This document shows, piece after piece, positions 14,998-23,848 of a DNA stretch of 45,589 nt. Location of the stretch: positions 1-45,589 of the IMG/VR virus record IMGVR_UViG_3300010300_000028; one strand, given 5' to 3'. Position 1 is the first letter of the stretch. The number at the start of each line of letters is the position of its first letter. Below the pieces are notes generated by a model. It saw nothing but the letters and a program-made list of their open reading frames with translations, had not been told where the DNA came from and searched no databases. A program made the translations under genes and the position numbers. The DNA is from a virus.

Positions 14998-15186
14998 ATG
15001 CATGATAGTCTCATGAACTTGTTCAAGACTAACTTTGCATTAATGCAACACCACAAATACTCACTAACTGAGTTAGAAGACATGATCCCTTGGGAAAGGG
15101 ATGTTTACGTGAATCTACTTATAGCATATCTACAAGAAGAAGAGCGCGAACGTGCCAAGCAAAAACAAGGTGGATCATTCCTATAA
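14998..15186 (+). CDS. 51: Baseplate hub assembly protein gp51-like
   Basis: 62 residues, helical, with a SLTELEDMIPWERDVYVNLL core and a Glu/Lys/Gln-rich C-terminus. The size, the WERD..V.LL pattern and the place directly after gp26 fit the T4 gp51 hub assembly protein and tail chaperone C-terminal domains such as lambda T. It may be made both alone (ATG at 14998) and fused to gp26 by frameshift. The next gene starts on its stop (TAATG). Confidence 0.75.
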   Translation: MHDSLMNLFKTNFALMQHHKYSLTELEDMIPWERDVYVNLLIAYLQEEERERAKQKQGGSFL

Positions 15187-18100
15187 TGGCAGCAACGATC
15201 AGAAAATTTGTAACCATTAAACCCCAGTTTGGGTCAGACGAGTTAGGCAAACAGTTTAAGTCACAAACGTTTGCCTTCAATCGTCTTGGTGTGGTTCTGA
15301 CTGACATTGGTCTGCTAACAAAAGAATTCAAAGAAGTAGTAACAACATACTCTGATTCTGTACTCGCTTTCCAAGAAAGAGAGAAGGAAGTTACAGAAAA
15401 AGAGCATAAGCATAAGGTAGAGATAATTGAAGCCCAGGAAGACATGCTGGGCAAGAAGAAAGGATTGCAGCAGGATAAACTTGCAGAAGAGAAGCAAGAA
15501 GGACTGAGTGCAAAGAAAGAAGAGAAGATAGGTGAGGAGGAAGCAAAGAAGGAGAAGAAATCTAAGTTTGGATGGTTGAAGAACCTGTTCAGTCCCATGA
15601 AGATGCTCATGGGTGGACTGATCAAGTTGGTTGCTCCATTCCTTGCTCTGGGTGTACTAGACTGGTTATCCAAACCAGAAAACTTAGAGAAGATCAAGAC
15701 ACTCTTGAAGTTCTTCAAGGGTATATGGGATCTTGCTCGATGGTTTACCAAGTGGGGGATGACTCAGGTCCTTGATGGGATCACGAAAGTATTTGGTAAT
15801 GATCCTGACAAGAGTGCCGTTGAGAATGGTCTTGATAAGGTATTTGGTGTTCTGCAAATCGTTGCAGGATTAGCAAGTATCTTTGTAGGATCTCGTATCC
15901 TAATGCCCTGGAAGTTGATTGGCGACTTCAAGGCGATGCGTAAGATCGGTGAAGCATTCCGAAAGTCGCAAACACCGAGAAGTCGTGGCGGTGGCGGTGG
16001 TGGAGGATCGAGAGATAGTTCTGGTAGAAGACTAACTGCACGAGAGAGATATAGAAGAAGATTTGGTGATAGAGCTGCTAGAAGAAGATTCGGTCGTGGT
16101 GGTCGTCGTGGTCTAGGTGGGGTCGCTGGTGCTCTGTGTCCTAATCCGTTGGATCTGTTACCTGCTGGTGCAGATGATGCTACTAAGAGAGCAGTTGCTC
16201 AGAATGCTGATGATGTAGCGAAGAAGACTGGCGCTGAGTTTGCAGAACAAAGTAGCAAGAAGGTAGCATCCGAAGCAGCAGAAGAGGTAGCAACCAGCAA
16301 GGGCGTCATGGGCGCTCTGGGTGACCTATTTGGTAAAGGTCAGAGACTTGCAGGTCGAGCAGTCGATGCTACTGTAACTGGTGCAAAGGCAGTTGGTTCA
16401 TTTACTGTTGGTGCATTCCAAAATCTAAACAAGTGGTTTGCTGAGGGTGGCGAGAGACTGATCGGTGGTGTCAAGAGCATGGGTCAGGGTATTTGGGACT
16501 TCGGTGCCAAAGCAGGAAAGATGATTGGTGATGTTGCAGAACTGGCGAAGAATCCTGCTGCGCTTCGCGACAAGGCGATGGCGAAGGTCAAGGACTTTGT
16601 TGGTCCTATCCTAGAAAAGAATCCTATTGGTAAGAAGGTCAAGGATCTCGCCAACGCCCCACCGAAGGGTCCTTTTGGTGGTATCAAGATGGACAAGGTG
16701 AAAGAATCCATCGGTGGTGCTATTAAGGCAGGATTCCAGAACCCTGGATTCAAGAACCTGCGTGAGTTCTTGAAAGCAGCAAAAGCAAATGCTAAGATCG
16801 GTGGTGTTGATAAGATCGTTGCCACTGTCCTAGCACTCATGGACTATGGTATGTTTGGTGAATCACCTATTAACGCTTTACTTAAAGCATTAGGTGGTCT
16901 GCTAGGTTACTCTGCTGGTTTTGCTATTGGTGCTCCGTTTGGTGGTGTACCTGGTTTCATCACTGGTATGGCAGGTGGTTTCGCTGGTGAGTGGGCAGCA
17001 GAACAGTTGTTGGGTCTCCTTTATAAGATCCCCTGGTTGTCTGAGACTGATGACCCGATCGCTAAGATGATCGGTGGTGACTTTGCACAGAGAAAACTGA
17101 TCCGCGATCCTAACGGTGGATTCCCTGGTGAAGATGCACTGCTATCAGCAGCAGAGTCTGGTGATACTGGTGAACCCATGACTCTCCCTGAGATGGCAGT
17201 GGGTGGTGCTGTAAGAGCACACAATAAGATGGCGAAGAAGATGGTCGATCCCATGGTGATGAGCACCAAGAAGTCGGCAAAAGATCCTGTAAGAGATTGG
17301 GGTAAGTTTGCTTCTGGTGGTTCTGTCAATGGTAGATTGCCTGAGGATCAACTAGCATCGATTGGTGGTGGACATAAACTCGCCAAAGATGTCGCGCCTA
17401 AGTTCAAGGCGATGATGGCAAAGGCATCAGAAGATGGATTTAAGATGGGTTCTGCATTCAGAATCAACTCATCTTATCGTACATACGAGAAGCAAGCACA
17501 ACTTTATAGAGAACTTGGACCTGGCACTGCTGCTGCCCCTGGTACATCTAACCATGGTCTAGGTAAGGCAGTTGACCTCTGGTTCACCAATGGTGCATAC
17601 AAGTGGTTGAGGATGAATGCTGGAACATATGGATTCAAGCAGATTCCTGGATATGAGACAGACAATCCTGATGGGCATGAGGCATGGCACTGGGAGAATC
17701 TGACTGGTGGTGGTAGCACTGATGGATCTGGCAACTATACTGCACCAGGATCTACGACACAGACTGCTAGCGATTCCAGCAGTTCTAATACTGGTGGTAC
17801 GGATACTGCTAACCAGACTGCTGAACCCACAATAGATGCCAAGACCGAGTATCTGTCAGCACAGAAGATGGCAGAGTTCTTTGCTCAGAAACTAGGTATC
17901 CTTGGAAGCTATGCTAAGGACGCTGATGAAATGGGCGGTGGAACACCTAGTCAAGGTATCTTTGATCCCACTCCGCCACAAGCACCTCCGTCTGTTGCTC
18001 CTCCTGCCCCACAACCATCCACACCTCTTTCTGATCTCAAACCAGTCAAAACTAATGAGACAGAGGCACTAAATACTAAGATAGACAAACTGAGTACATT

Positions 18101-18248
18101 ATCTGTCGATAAGACACGTCGTGAGAAGGAACCTAAGACTAATCAACTAATGGTCGCGGTCCAACCTGTCGTTCAGACACAAGTCATTGGTGGCGGTAAG
18201 AAACAATCCGCTGGCGGTCCATCTGCATCTCCCCTCCTTAACGGTTAA
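15186..18248 (+). CDS. Giant tail protein (tape-measure-like) with M15 peptidase domain
   Basis: 1020 residues; start at 15186 (TAATG) rather than the out-of-context ATG at 15090. Order: N-terminal domain; charged coiled coil about 65-130; hydrophobic helical part 130-270 with the LDWLSKPENLEKIK motif; Gly/Arg linker; long helical Ala/Gly/Lys part; hydrophobic segment about 560-610; then a D-Ala-D-Ala carboxypeptidase-like (VanY/M15) domain about 740-845 with SNHGLGKAVD (His790, Asp797) and Glu832...His835 zinc and catalytic residues; Pro/Ser tail. It should cleave peptidoglycan cross-links during injection. Position after the gp26/gp51 pair suggests a tape-measure role. Paralogous to the next gene in the N-terminal third. 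Confidence 0.85.
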   Translation: MAATIRKFVTIKPQFGSDELGKQFKSQTFAFNRLGVVLTDIGLLTKEFKEVVTTYSDSVLAFQEREKEVTEKEHKHKVEIIEAQEDMLGKKKGLQQDKLAEEKQEGLSAKKEEKIGEEEAKKEKKSKFGWLKNLFSPMKMLMGGLIKLVAPFLALGVLDWLSKPENLEKIKTLLKFFKGIWDLARWFTKWGMTQVLDGITKVFGNDPDKSAVENGLDKVFGVLQIVAGLASIFVGSRILMPWKLIGDFKAMRKIGEAFRKSQTPRSRGGGGGGGSRDSSGRRLTARERYRRRFGDRAARRRFGRGGRRGLGGVAGALCPNPLDLLPAGADDATKRAVAQNADDVAKKTGAEFAEQSSKKVASEAAEEVATSKGVMGALGDLFGKGQRLAGRAVDATVTGAKAVGSFTVGAFQNLNKWFAEGGERLIGGVKSMGQGIWDFGAKAGKMIGDVAELAKNPAALRDKAMAKVKDFVGPILEKNPIGKKVKDLANAPPKGPFGGIKMDKVKESIGGAIKAGFQNPGFKNLREFLKAAKANAKIGGVDKIVATVLALMDYGMFGESPINALLKALGGLLGYSAGFAIGAPFGGVPGFITGMAGGFAGEWAAEQLLGLLYKIPWLSETDDPIAKMIGGDFAQRKLIRDPNGGFPGEDALLSAAESGDTGEPMTLPEMAVGGAVRAHNKMAKKMVDPMVMSTKKSAKDPVRDWGKFASGGSVNGRLPEDQLASIGGGHKLAKDVAPKFKAMMAKASEDGFKMGSAFRINSSYRTYEKQAQLYRELGPGTAAAPGTSNHGLGKAVDLWFTNGAYKWLRMNAGTYGFKQIPGYETDNPDGHEAWHWENLTGGGSTDGSGNYTAPGSTTQTASDSSSSNTGGTDTANQTAEPTIDAKTEYLSAQKMAEFFAQKLGILGSYAKDADEMGGGTPSQGIFDPTPPQAPPSVAPPAPQPSTPLSDLKPVKTNETEALNTKIDKLSTLSVDKTRREKEPKTNQLMVAVQPVVQTQVIGGGKKQSAGGPSASPLLNG

Positions 18249-21200
18249 TGGCAAAGATAAGATTTTACAAATATGTAACTCCCCCATCCACAGGTGGTAA
18301 GGGTATCACTGTCATTATTGATGGTAAGAAAGTTACGCAACCCACAGATGGTGCTGTAAAGAATATCAAGGCAATCAATAGTCTGGGTGCTACCACCAAC
18401 TCGATTGGTGTGGTCATGGAGGAGATGACTACATCCATGAAGGGTTTCATGGGCACTTACATGAGGACACAGGAACAGATCCTGAATCTTCGTGAGGATC
18501 ATATTGATGATGAGAAGAAGAGACTGAAAGATGCAAAGAGAGCGAAGAAGAGGGCAGAAGGATTAGAGCAGGATAAGAAAGCAGAGGACTTACAAGAAGG
18601 AAAGAGAGATAAGAAATCTACATTTGGTGAGAAGTCGAAGAAGGTTGCTGCTGGTGCCTTCGGATTCTTCAAGGGACTGGCATCACTAGTCAGTGGTCTG
18701 TTTAGGACACTGATTCTATATGAAATTCTTGATTGGTTCTCTAAACCAGAGAACATAGAGAAGATCAAGAAGATGCTCGAAGCAATCAAGGCGATTGGTA
18801 CTTGGTTGAAGGATACCTATGGATTCCTGATCAACATGGGTCTGGATGGTATCGTAGCATTCATGGAGAATCCTTTCAGTTTTGAAGGTGTCTTCGGTAT
18901 CATCAAATTTATAACAGCACTGGGTCTTATCTTTGCACCTGCTGCTGTTGCTAAACTAGGACTTGGACTTCTGTTCAAGTTGATGGGTAGTCTTGGGTCC
19001 AAAGGATTAGCGAATGCTGTCTTTGGATTCATGGGTAAATTGGGGATGGCAGTCTTCAATGTGATGAAAGGTGTCGTCAGTTTCCTTGTGGGAACTGGAT
19101 GGGGATGGGCACTGATGGGTATTGCTGGCATCGGAGCACTAGGTATTGCTCTGGGCAACAAGGCAAACACCCCAGGCGTAGAGAAAGGTAAGACAGAACT
19201 AGATGAAACCTCAGAGAATGGTGGCATGGTTGGCGCTCCTATGAGCGGTGACATGTTCTCCGATGAGGGTCTGGACGAGAAGGCAGACGGTGGTAAGGTT
19301 AAGAAGAAAGCAGCAGGTGGTGGATGGATTACTGGACCTATGTCTGGTTATCCTGTATCACTAGATGGTGGTGCATCTACATCCTTCATTGGTCATGGTA
19401 CTGAGTGGGTAGGCAGACGCTCCGCTGGTGGTGATGCATTCGTGATTCCGTTCAACACACCTGCAACTTCTGGTGGAAGAAACGGTCTGACCAGTCTGAG
19501 AATGCAGCAGGCAAAGGCAGGAGGGTACAGTCTCCCTACCTTCGCAAAGGGTGGTAAACTGTCTGGTACAACAAACCCACGCCGTGATGGTTCTCAGGAA
19601 GAGAATCGTCTGGCACAGCACGATGGCAGACCCATGTCGATGGGTGGTCGTGTCCTACAAGCATTAGCACAGGGTGGTAAGATCTTCCTCCACTGGACTG
19701 CTGGTGGCGGTAACTTCAAACAGTCAGGTAAGTATCACTCTATTGTTCAGGGTGATGGTAGCATCTATCGTGCTCACCCATATGACCAGAGATCTGGTGT
19801 TGCACACACTTATCTAAGAAACGGTCAAGGTATTGGTATGGCAGTTGCTGCCATGGCAGGATCTGGCGGTAATTATGTATGGCCTTCTGGTAAACAGATT
19901 TCATCTTTGTCAGGAGAGATCGCTGACATCGCTAAGAAGCGTGGTTGGAAAGAAAGTGATATTAATATCAAGAACATTATGACCCATGCTGAGGCAGCAT
20001 CTGGTAAAGATGGACAACTGCCTGGCAATGACAACTATGGTCCTACTGCATGGGGTGGTGATGGCGCACGTTGGGACTTGTGGCACCTGACTAAGGATGG
20101 TGCGAAAGGTTCTGGTGGTCATATCATTCGTAACCAAGTAAGAAAGATGCTTGGTATGAAACAGATTCCTGTTCCTCCCGATGCAGGATCTCCTAACCCC
20201 GCCAAAGCAGCAGCAAGTAAAGGTAGCACCAAGAACAATGCCACCAATACTAACAACCAGTCAGGTAGTAGTGAGGGTAGCACTACTAATACTTTTGACT
20301 CTACTAGTTCATATCTGTCTGCCGAGAAGATGGCAGCATTCTTCACTGGTAATGCTGGACTCATTGGAGACTATGCTGCTGATGCCAAAGAAATGGCAAC
20401 AGGTGGTACACTCAACTTAGGTGTCTCTGGTTCTTTCTGTCCCTGGTGTAAGTCTGGTAAGAGATATGCATCTGGTGGTGTGTATGCTCCTGTCTTAGAT
20501 CTGATCGCAAGAGAAGAGTCTCGCGGTAAGTGGGATGCTATGGCACCTGGTACGACACTTCCTGGTGCAACAGACATGACAATCGCACAGGTTGCTGCGA
20601 AGGCAACAGGTGCCGTAGGTAAGTGGCAGAACCTCCCTAGATACTTGGTTGCAAGAGCAAAGGCAGTCGGACTTAATCCGATGACTGATAAGTATAATGC
20701 TCAGAACCAGACGAAGATTGCTGTTCACCTGATCGAGAAAGGACAGGCAGGTGTGACACCTGCAATGATGAAGGACAATCCTCAGGAAGCAATGATCAGA
20801 CTCGCTAAGGTCTGGGCAGCAGTTCCTGTACCTAAGGATATGCAGGGTCACAGAAGAGCAGTCAAGAAAGGTGAGTCATACTATGCAGGTGTGGGTAGTA
20901 ATGCTGCTCACATTGGTGTTGATGAGATGATGAAAGCATTAGGTGGTGGTGGTTATCCTAAGTTTGATCCTAATAAGAAGTATGTGACTGGTGATATTGT
21001 CAATAAAGATGGTAAGTTAAGAATCTTCGACGGCATGGGATGGGGTGACTATGAAGGTGGTGGTCCTACTGCTCAGGGAACTGCTAATGATACACAAGTA
21101 TCTTCAAACACTGGTGGTGTCTCAGTTGATCCTGTGACTGGTGAGGAAACAGCACATGGTGAGGAGAAAAAGAATCCCATGGAAGCACTCATGGGCAAGA

Positions 21201-21550
21201 TGGACATCCTCAAAAAGTATGTTCAGGATGCTCAGGAGATGGGTAGTGGAACGCCGTCTGGTGGTTTGGCAGCAGGTATCGATCAGTCTGACCTCAGACC
21301 CAGGAGTGGTGATCAACTCGCCGCAAAGCAGAAGGCAGAGGATGCAGCAAAGGCAGAAGCGGGTGAGAATGTTAGCCTAACTAGTACACAACTCCCTGCT
21401 GCTGGTGGTAACTCATCCCCACCACAGCAGGCAGCAGCAGAAGTAGACATGCCTGCTTCTGGACCATATGTGATTCCAGCGAATGCATATGCTAGACCTA
21501 GATTCGGTCTCACCGCCGAGATCTTTGCAGAACCAGTTAGTATCGCGTAA
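18248..21550 (+). CDS. Giant tail protein with amidase and lysozyme-like domains
   Basis: 1100 residues, TAATG-coupled. N-terminal third resembles the previous protein: coiled coil about 80-130, then hydrophobic helices with ILDWFSKPENIEKIK. A Gly-rich part holds GHGTEWVGRRSAGGDAF, like the C-terminal end of tape-measure proteins. An Amidase_2-like domain spans about 475-625 (His482 in FLHWT, His580 in THAEA, then RWDLWHL). A lambda-lysozyme-like domain spans about 745-900 (LDLIAREESRGKWDAM with Glu756/757, GAVGKWQNLP, AKVWAAVP). So one protein carries two peptidoglycan-cleaving domains, probably used at host entry. Linker YLSAEKMAAFF...EMATGG recurs from the previous gene. Confidence 0.87.
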   Translation: MAKIRFYKYVTPPSTGGKGITVIIDGKKVTQPTDGAVKNIKAINSLGATTNSIGVVMEEMTTSMKGFMGTYMRTQEQILNLREDHIDDEKKRLKDAKRAKKRAEGLEQDKKAEDLQEGKRDKKSTFGEKSKKVAAGAFGFFKGLASLVSGLFRTLILYEILDWFSKPENIEKIKKMLEAIKAIGTWLKDTYGFLINMGLDGIVAFMENPFSFEGVFGIIKFITALGLIFAPAAVAKLGLGLLFKLMGSLGSKGLANAVFGFMGKLGMAVFNVMKGVVSFLVGTGWGWALMGIAGIGALGIALGNKANTPGVEKGKTELDETSENGGMVGAPMSGDMFSDEGLDEKADGGKVKKKAAGGGWITGPMSGYPVSLDGGASTSFIGHGTEWVGRRSAGGDAFVIPFNTPATSGGRNGLTSLRMQQAKAGGYSLPTFAKGGKLSGTTNPRRDGSQEENRLAQHDGRPMSMGGRVLQALAQGGKIFLHWTAGGGNFKQSGKYHSIVQGDGSIYRAHPYDQRSGVAHTYLRNGQGIGMAVAAMAGSGGNYVWPSGKQISSLSGEIADIAKKRGWKESDINIKNIMTHAEAASGKDGQLPGNDNYGPTAWGGDGARWDLWHLTKDGAKGSGGHIIRNQVRKMLGMKQIPVPPDAGSPNPAKAAASKGSTKNNATNTNNQSGSSEGSTTNTFDSTSSYLSAEKMAAFFTGNAGLIGDYAADAKEMATGGTLNLGVSGSFCPWCKSGKRYASGGVYAPVLDLIAREESRGKWDAMAPGTTLPGATDMTIAQVAAKATGAVGKWQNLPRYLVARAKAVGLNPMTDKYNAQNQTKIAVHLIEKGQAGVTPAMMKDNPQEAMIRLAKVWAAVPVPKDMQGHRRAVKKGESYYAGVGSNAAHIGVDEMMKALGGGGYPKFDPNKKYVTGDIVNKDGKLRIFDGMGWGDYEGGGPTAQGTANDTQVSSNTGGVSVDPVTGEETAHGEEKKNPMEALMGKMDILKKYVQDAQEMGSGTPSGGLAAGIDQSDLRPRSGDQLAAKQKAEDAAKAEAGENVSLTSTQLPAAGGNSSPPQQAAAEVDMPASGPYVIPANAYARPRFGLTAEIFAEPVSIA

Positions 21551-22968
21551 TGGCAGATTCCAAAGCATATAAACTAATTAAGGCAGACCTTCACCTCAAA
21601 GGTGGAGACGACGAGAAACTAGACATCAAAGGTGTCATCTCTGAGTTCTCATGGTTCGAGTCTATTGATTCTCCGTTCATCAGATTAGACATGGCGATCT
21701 TGGATTCTACTGACTTGGACGCTAGATTGTTTGGTACTGAAAAGTTAGACATCGAGTTTGAAACTTTTGCTAGTCAGGGTGACAGCAAGAAGTCTGCTAA
21801 GGATGGTAAGATCAAAGCAACCTTGCAGATGTATAAGATTGGTAGTGTCATCAAGAGTGAACGTGCCAAGATGTATATCCTACACTTCGGTGCTCCCGAA
21901 ATGTATAAGAACGAAGCAAACCGTGCTTTCGGTCTCTTTGGTGCAAAGAATGGTAAGAGTGATGTTGTAGAGAGAATGTTGAAAGATCATCTCGGAGTAT
22001 CCAAGAAGGATATTGAGATTGAACCCTACACTCCGATGAATGTGGTCGCTCCTAATTGGAGACCTGTTGACTGTATATCATACCTTACAGACAAGGTAAG
22101 TAGAGTTTCTCCTGGCAAAGGAACCAAAGGAAAAGGTGGTGCTAAGACTCAGAAAGGTAACATCGGTAAGAGACAGTCTGGTTTCGTGTTCTATCAGAAC
22201 AAGAATGGATACCACTTCAAGTCTATCGATATGCTCTGTGAAGGAGGTGTGATTGCTGAGTATAAGTACGGACAAAAGAACGTCAATGACGATGATCCTG
22301 TTCTGAACATGTTCAAGATTGAGAGCATCAAATATCCAGACAGAGCAAATCAACTGGAAAAACTGAGACAGGGTGTGTATCAAACAGCAACCTTTGGTAT
22401 TGTCATGGCAGCACCTACATCTAGTGCTCTACCAGTAGCGAGTGCAACCACAGGTGGTGGTAAACCAGAAGGTACAGTTACTGGTCCTGTTGTCAATAGA
22501 TTGAGAGGTATTTTCGATAAGGCATCTACCTTAGAAAAGGGATTCCCATATGATGAGACAGTCACTGAGGAATTTGAGACTGAGTTTCCTACAAGAACTA
22601 AGTTGAAGATTCTGCCCAAGTTGACACAGCAACAAGCAAATGCACCTGATGGTGGTGCAGAAGAAGAGAGTTCTAGTATTTTGGTGGCAGCATCATATGC
22701 TAACCAAAGATGGTTCTTGTTGAATACTCACACCCTCACTATTACTGTACCAGGTAACACAGCAGTCTATGCAGGTGGTGTGGTCAAGGTGGTCATCCCA
22801 GAATCTATCCAGAAGAATAAGAACAAACTGGGTAAGGACAGACAGTTTTCAGGTAAGTATCTTATCAAAGGTGTCAAGCACGTTTACAACCAGCAGGGTA
22901 TGACGACCGAACTCTACTTATGCCGCGATAGTCTCCCTGTAAGCCCCCAGAACAAGGGAAATAAATAG
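21550..22968 (+). CDS. 27: Baseplate hub protein gp27-like
   Basis: 472 residues, TAATG-coupled. The N-terminal LDIKGVISEFSWFESIDSPF with DMAILDSTDL is the tube-like domain of gp27/phage hub proteins, and the later parts (VVAPNWRPVDCISYLTDK, GFVFYQNKNGYHFKSID) match hub proteins that join tube and spike. gp27 trimers bind the gp5 spike, whose gene lies downstream at 24325. T4 gp27 is 391 residues; the extra length is a Gly/Ala-rich middle insertion. Family call by pattern. Confidence 0.82.
   Translation: MADSKAYKLIKADLHLKGGDDEKLDIKGVISEFSWFESIDSPFIRLDMAILDSTDLDARLFGTEKLDIEFETFASQGDSKKSAKDGKIKATLQMYKIGSVIKSERAKMYILHFGAPEMYKNEANRAFGLFGAKNGKSDVVERMLKDHLGVSKKDIEIEPYTPMNVVAPNWRPVDCISYLTDKVSRVSPGKGTKGKGGAKTQKGNIGKRQSGFVFYQNKNGYHFKSIDMLCEGGVIAEYKYGQKNVNDDDPVLNMFKIESIKYPDRANQLEKLRQGVYQTATFGIVMAAPTSSALPVASATTGGGKPEGTVTGPVVNRLRGIFDKASTLEKGFPYDETVTEEFETEFPTRTKLKILPKLTQQQANAPDGGAEEESSSILVAASYANQRWFLLNTHTLTITVPGNTAVYAGGVVKVVIPESIQKNKNKLGKDRQFSGKYLIKGVKHVYNQQGMTTELYLCRDSLPVSPQNKGNK
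22961..22967 (+). promoter_or_regulatory. Late promoter (ATAAATA) for cp12
   Basis: AATAAATAG, immediately at the gp27 stop, 24 bases before the cp12 ATG; predicted start falls on the following inverted repeat. Confidence 0.6.
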
Positions 22969-22972
22969 TACC

Positions 22973-22987
22973 ATACTATTCTAGTAT
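22973..22987 (+). repeat. Inverted repeat in the cp12 leader
   Basis: ATACTA, TTC, TAGTAT: perfect six-base arms, three bases before the cp12 ATG, where the ribosome-binding site should be. No Shine-Dalgarno is visible. If transcription starts at the late promoter the leader is almost only this hairpin. Confidence 0.55.
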
Positions 22988-22990
22988 CAA

Positions 22991-23203
22991 ATGGAAAATA
23001 TCGATAAGCATATCCAAGCGGATATTGACGAGCTCAATAATCCAAACACATCAGCACAGCGCCGCCGCCACTTGGAATCGGAGCTTGGTGATCTCGCTCT
23101 CTGGAAAACAGAGCATCCTAATGACGAACACGATCCGACCGCGTTTGAGATGTACTGCGATCAGAACCCTGAGTCTGACGAGTGCAGAATCTACGACGTT
23201 TGA
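22991..23203 (+). CDS. cp12: CP12 Calvin-cycle regulator, half-Cys form
   Basis: 70 residues. The N-terminal IDKHIQADIDEL and the C-terminal YCDQNPESDECRIYDV are typical of CP12, which in cyanobacteria ties GAPDH and phosphoribulokinase into an inactive complex when oxidised. Phage CP12 is thought to turn off the host Calvin cycle and send carbon and NADPH to the pentose phosphate pathway. Only the C-terminal Cys pair (Cys56, Cys65) is present; the N-terminal pair and the AWD.VEEL core are absent. Its TGA stop is inside the -35 box of the next promoter. Confidence 0.93.
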   Translation: MENIDKHIQADIDELNNPNTSAQRRRHLESELGDLALWKTEHPNDEHDPTAFEMYCDQNPESDECRIYDV

Positions 23204-23228
23204 CAACCACTGAATAAATCATTATAAT
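23200..23228 (+). promoter_or_regulatory. Full-consensus sigma70 promoter overlapping the cp12 stop codon
   Basis: TTGACA at 23200-23205, exactly 17 bases, TATAAT at 23223-23228: a perfect consensus promoter. The TGA of cp12 (23201-23203) is part of the -35 box, and an AATAAAT late-like motif sits in the spacer. Predicted start about 23235, 35 bases before the oxygenase ATG; the leader carries a CAGGGTT direct repeat at 23238 and 23251. Confidence 0.9.
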
Positions 23229-23269
23229 CAACACTGTCAGGGTTGAGAGACAGGGTTCTTTGAGGCTTT

Positions 23270-23848
23270 ATGGATTACTTAGATATAGATGCACCTTACA
23301 GTTTTATTGGTGGTGGGAAGATCAGTCCAGAAGTCTGCGATGGAGTAATTGACTTCTTCAATACATGCGATTACTTGAATAAGGAACCAGGACACCATGG
23401 CAATGGGATCGACAAGGATATAAAGGATTCAATAGACTTGACAGTACCACGGTACATCAAGGACAAGAGGATTGTTGACTTCATTGATCAACTAGCAGAA
23501 GTTACTAAGATATATTGCGACTTCTATCCTCAACTCAAAACAATAAAGTGGGATCTTGTAGAAGATTTCAACATTCAATGGTATCCTCCCAATGGAGGTT
23601 TCAAGAAATTACACTGTGAAAGGGGAAGTAGTCATCCACAGTGTGCCAATAGAATCATGGCATGGATGACTTATCTAAATGATGTAGAAGAAGGGGGAGA
23701 AACATATTTTGAGACACAGCAATGTAAGGTGAAACCTGTCAAGGGATTGACCCTTATTTGGCCAGCAGACTGGACACATATGCACAAAGGTCTGCCAGCA
23801 CCCAATGAAGAGAAGACTATTGTGACTGGATGGTATGACATTATTTGA
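23270..23848 (+). CDS. 2OG-Fe(II) oxygenase, prolyl 4-hydroxylase type
   Basis: 192 residues. The P4H-like core is clear: His115-x-Glu117 (LHCERG), EGGETYF about 141-147, KGLTLIWPADWTHMHKG with His172, and Lys183 before the final strand as the 2-oxoglutarate contact. Such enzymes hydroxylate protein or small-molecule substrates using iron, oxygen and 2-oxoglutarate; the phage substrate is unknown. Transcribed from a consensus early promoter, with cpeT overlapping its 3' end. Confidence 0.88.
   Translation: MDYLDIDAPYSFIGGGKISPEVCDGVIDFFNTCDYLNKEPGHHGNGIDKDIKDSIDLTVPRYIKDKRIVDFIDQLAEVTKIYCDFYPQLKTIKWDLVEDFNIQWYPPNGGFKKLHCERGSSHPQCANRIMAWMTYLNDVEEGGETYFETQQCKVKPVKGLTLIWPADWTHMHKGLPAPNEEKTIVTGWYDII

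Noticed and set aside
15090-15185. Upstream ATG extension of the 1020-residue tail protein
   Set aside because: It overlaps gp51 in another frame; the TAATG start at 15186 fits the pattern of its neighbours.
23238-23257. CAGGGTT direct repeat in the oxygenase leader as a regulator site
   Set aside because: Two 7-base copies 13 bases apart are too short to support as an operator without conservation.
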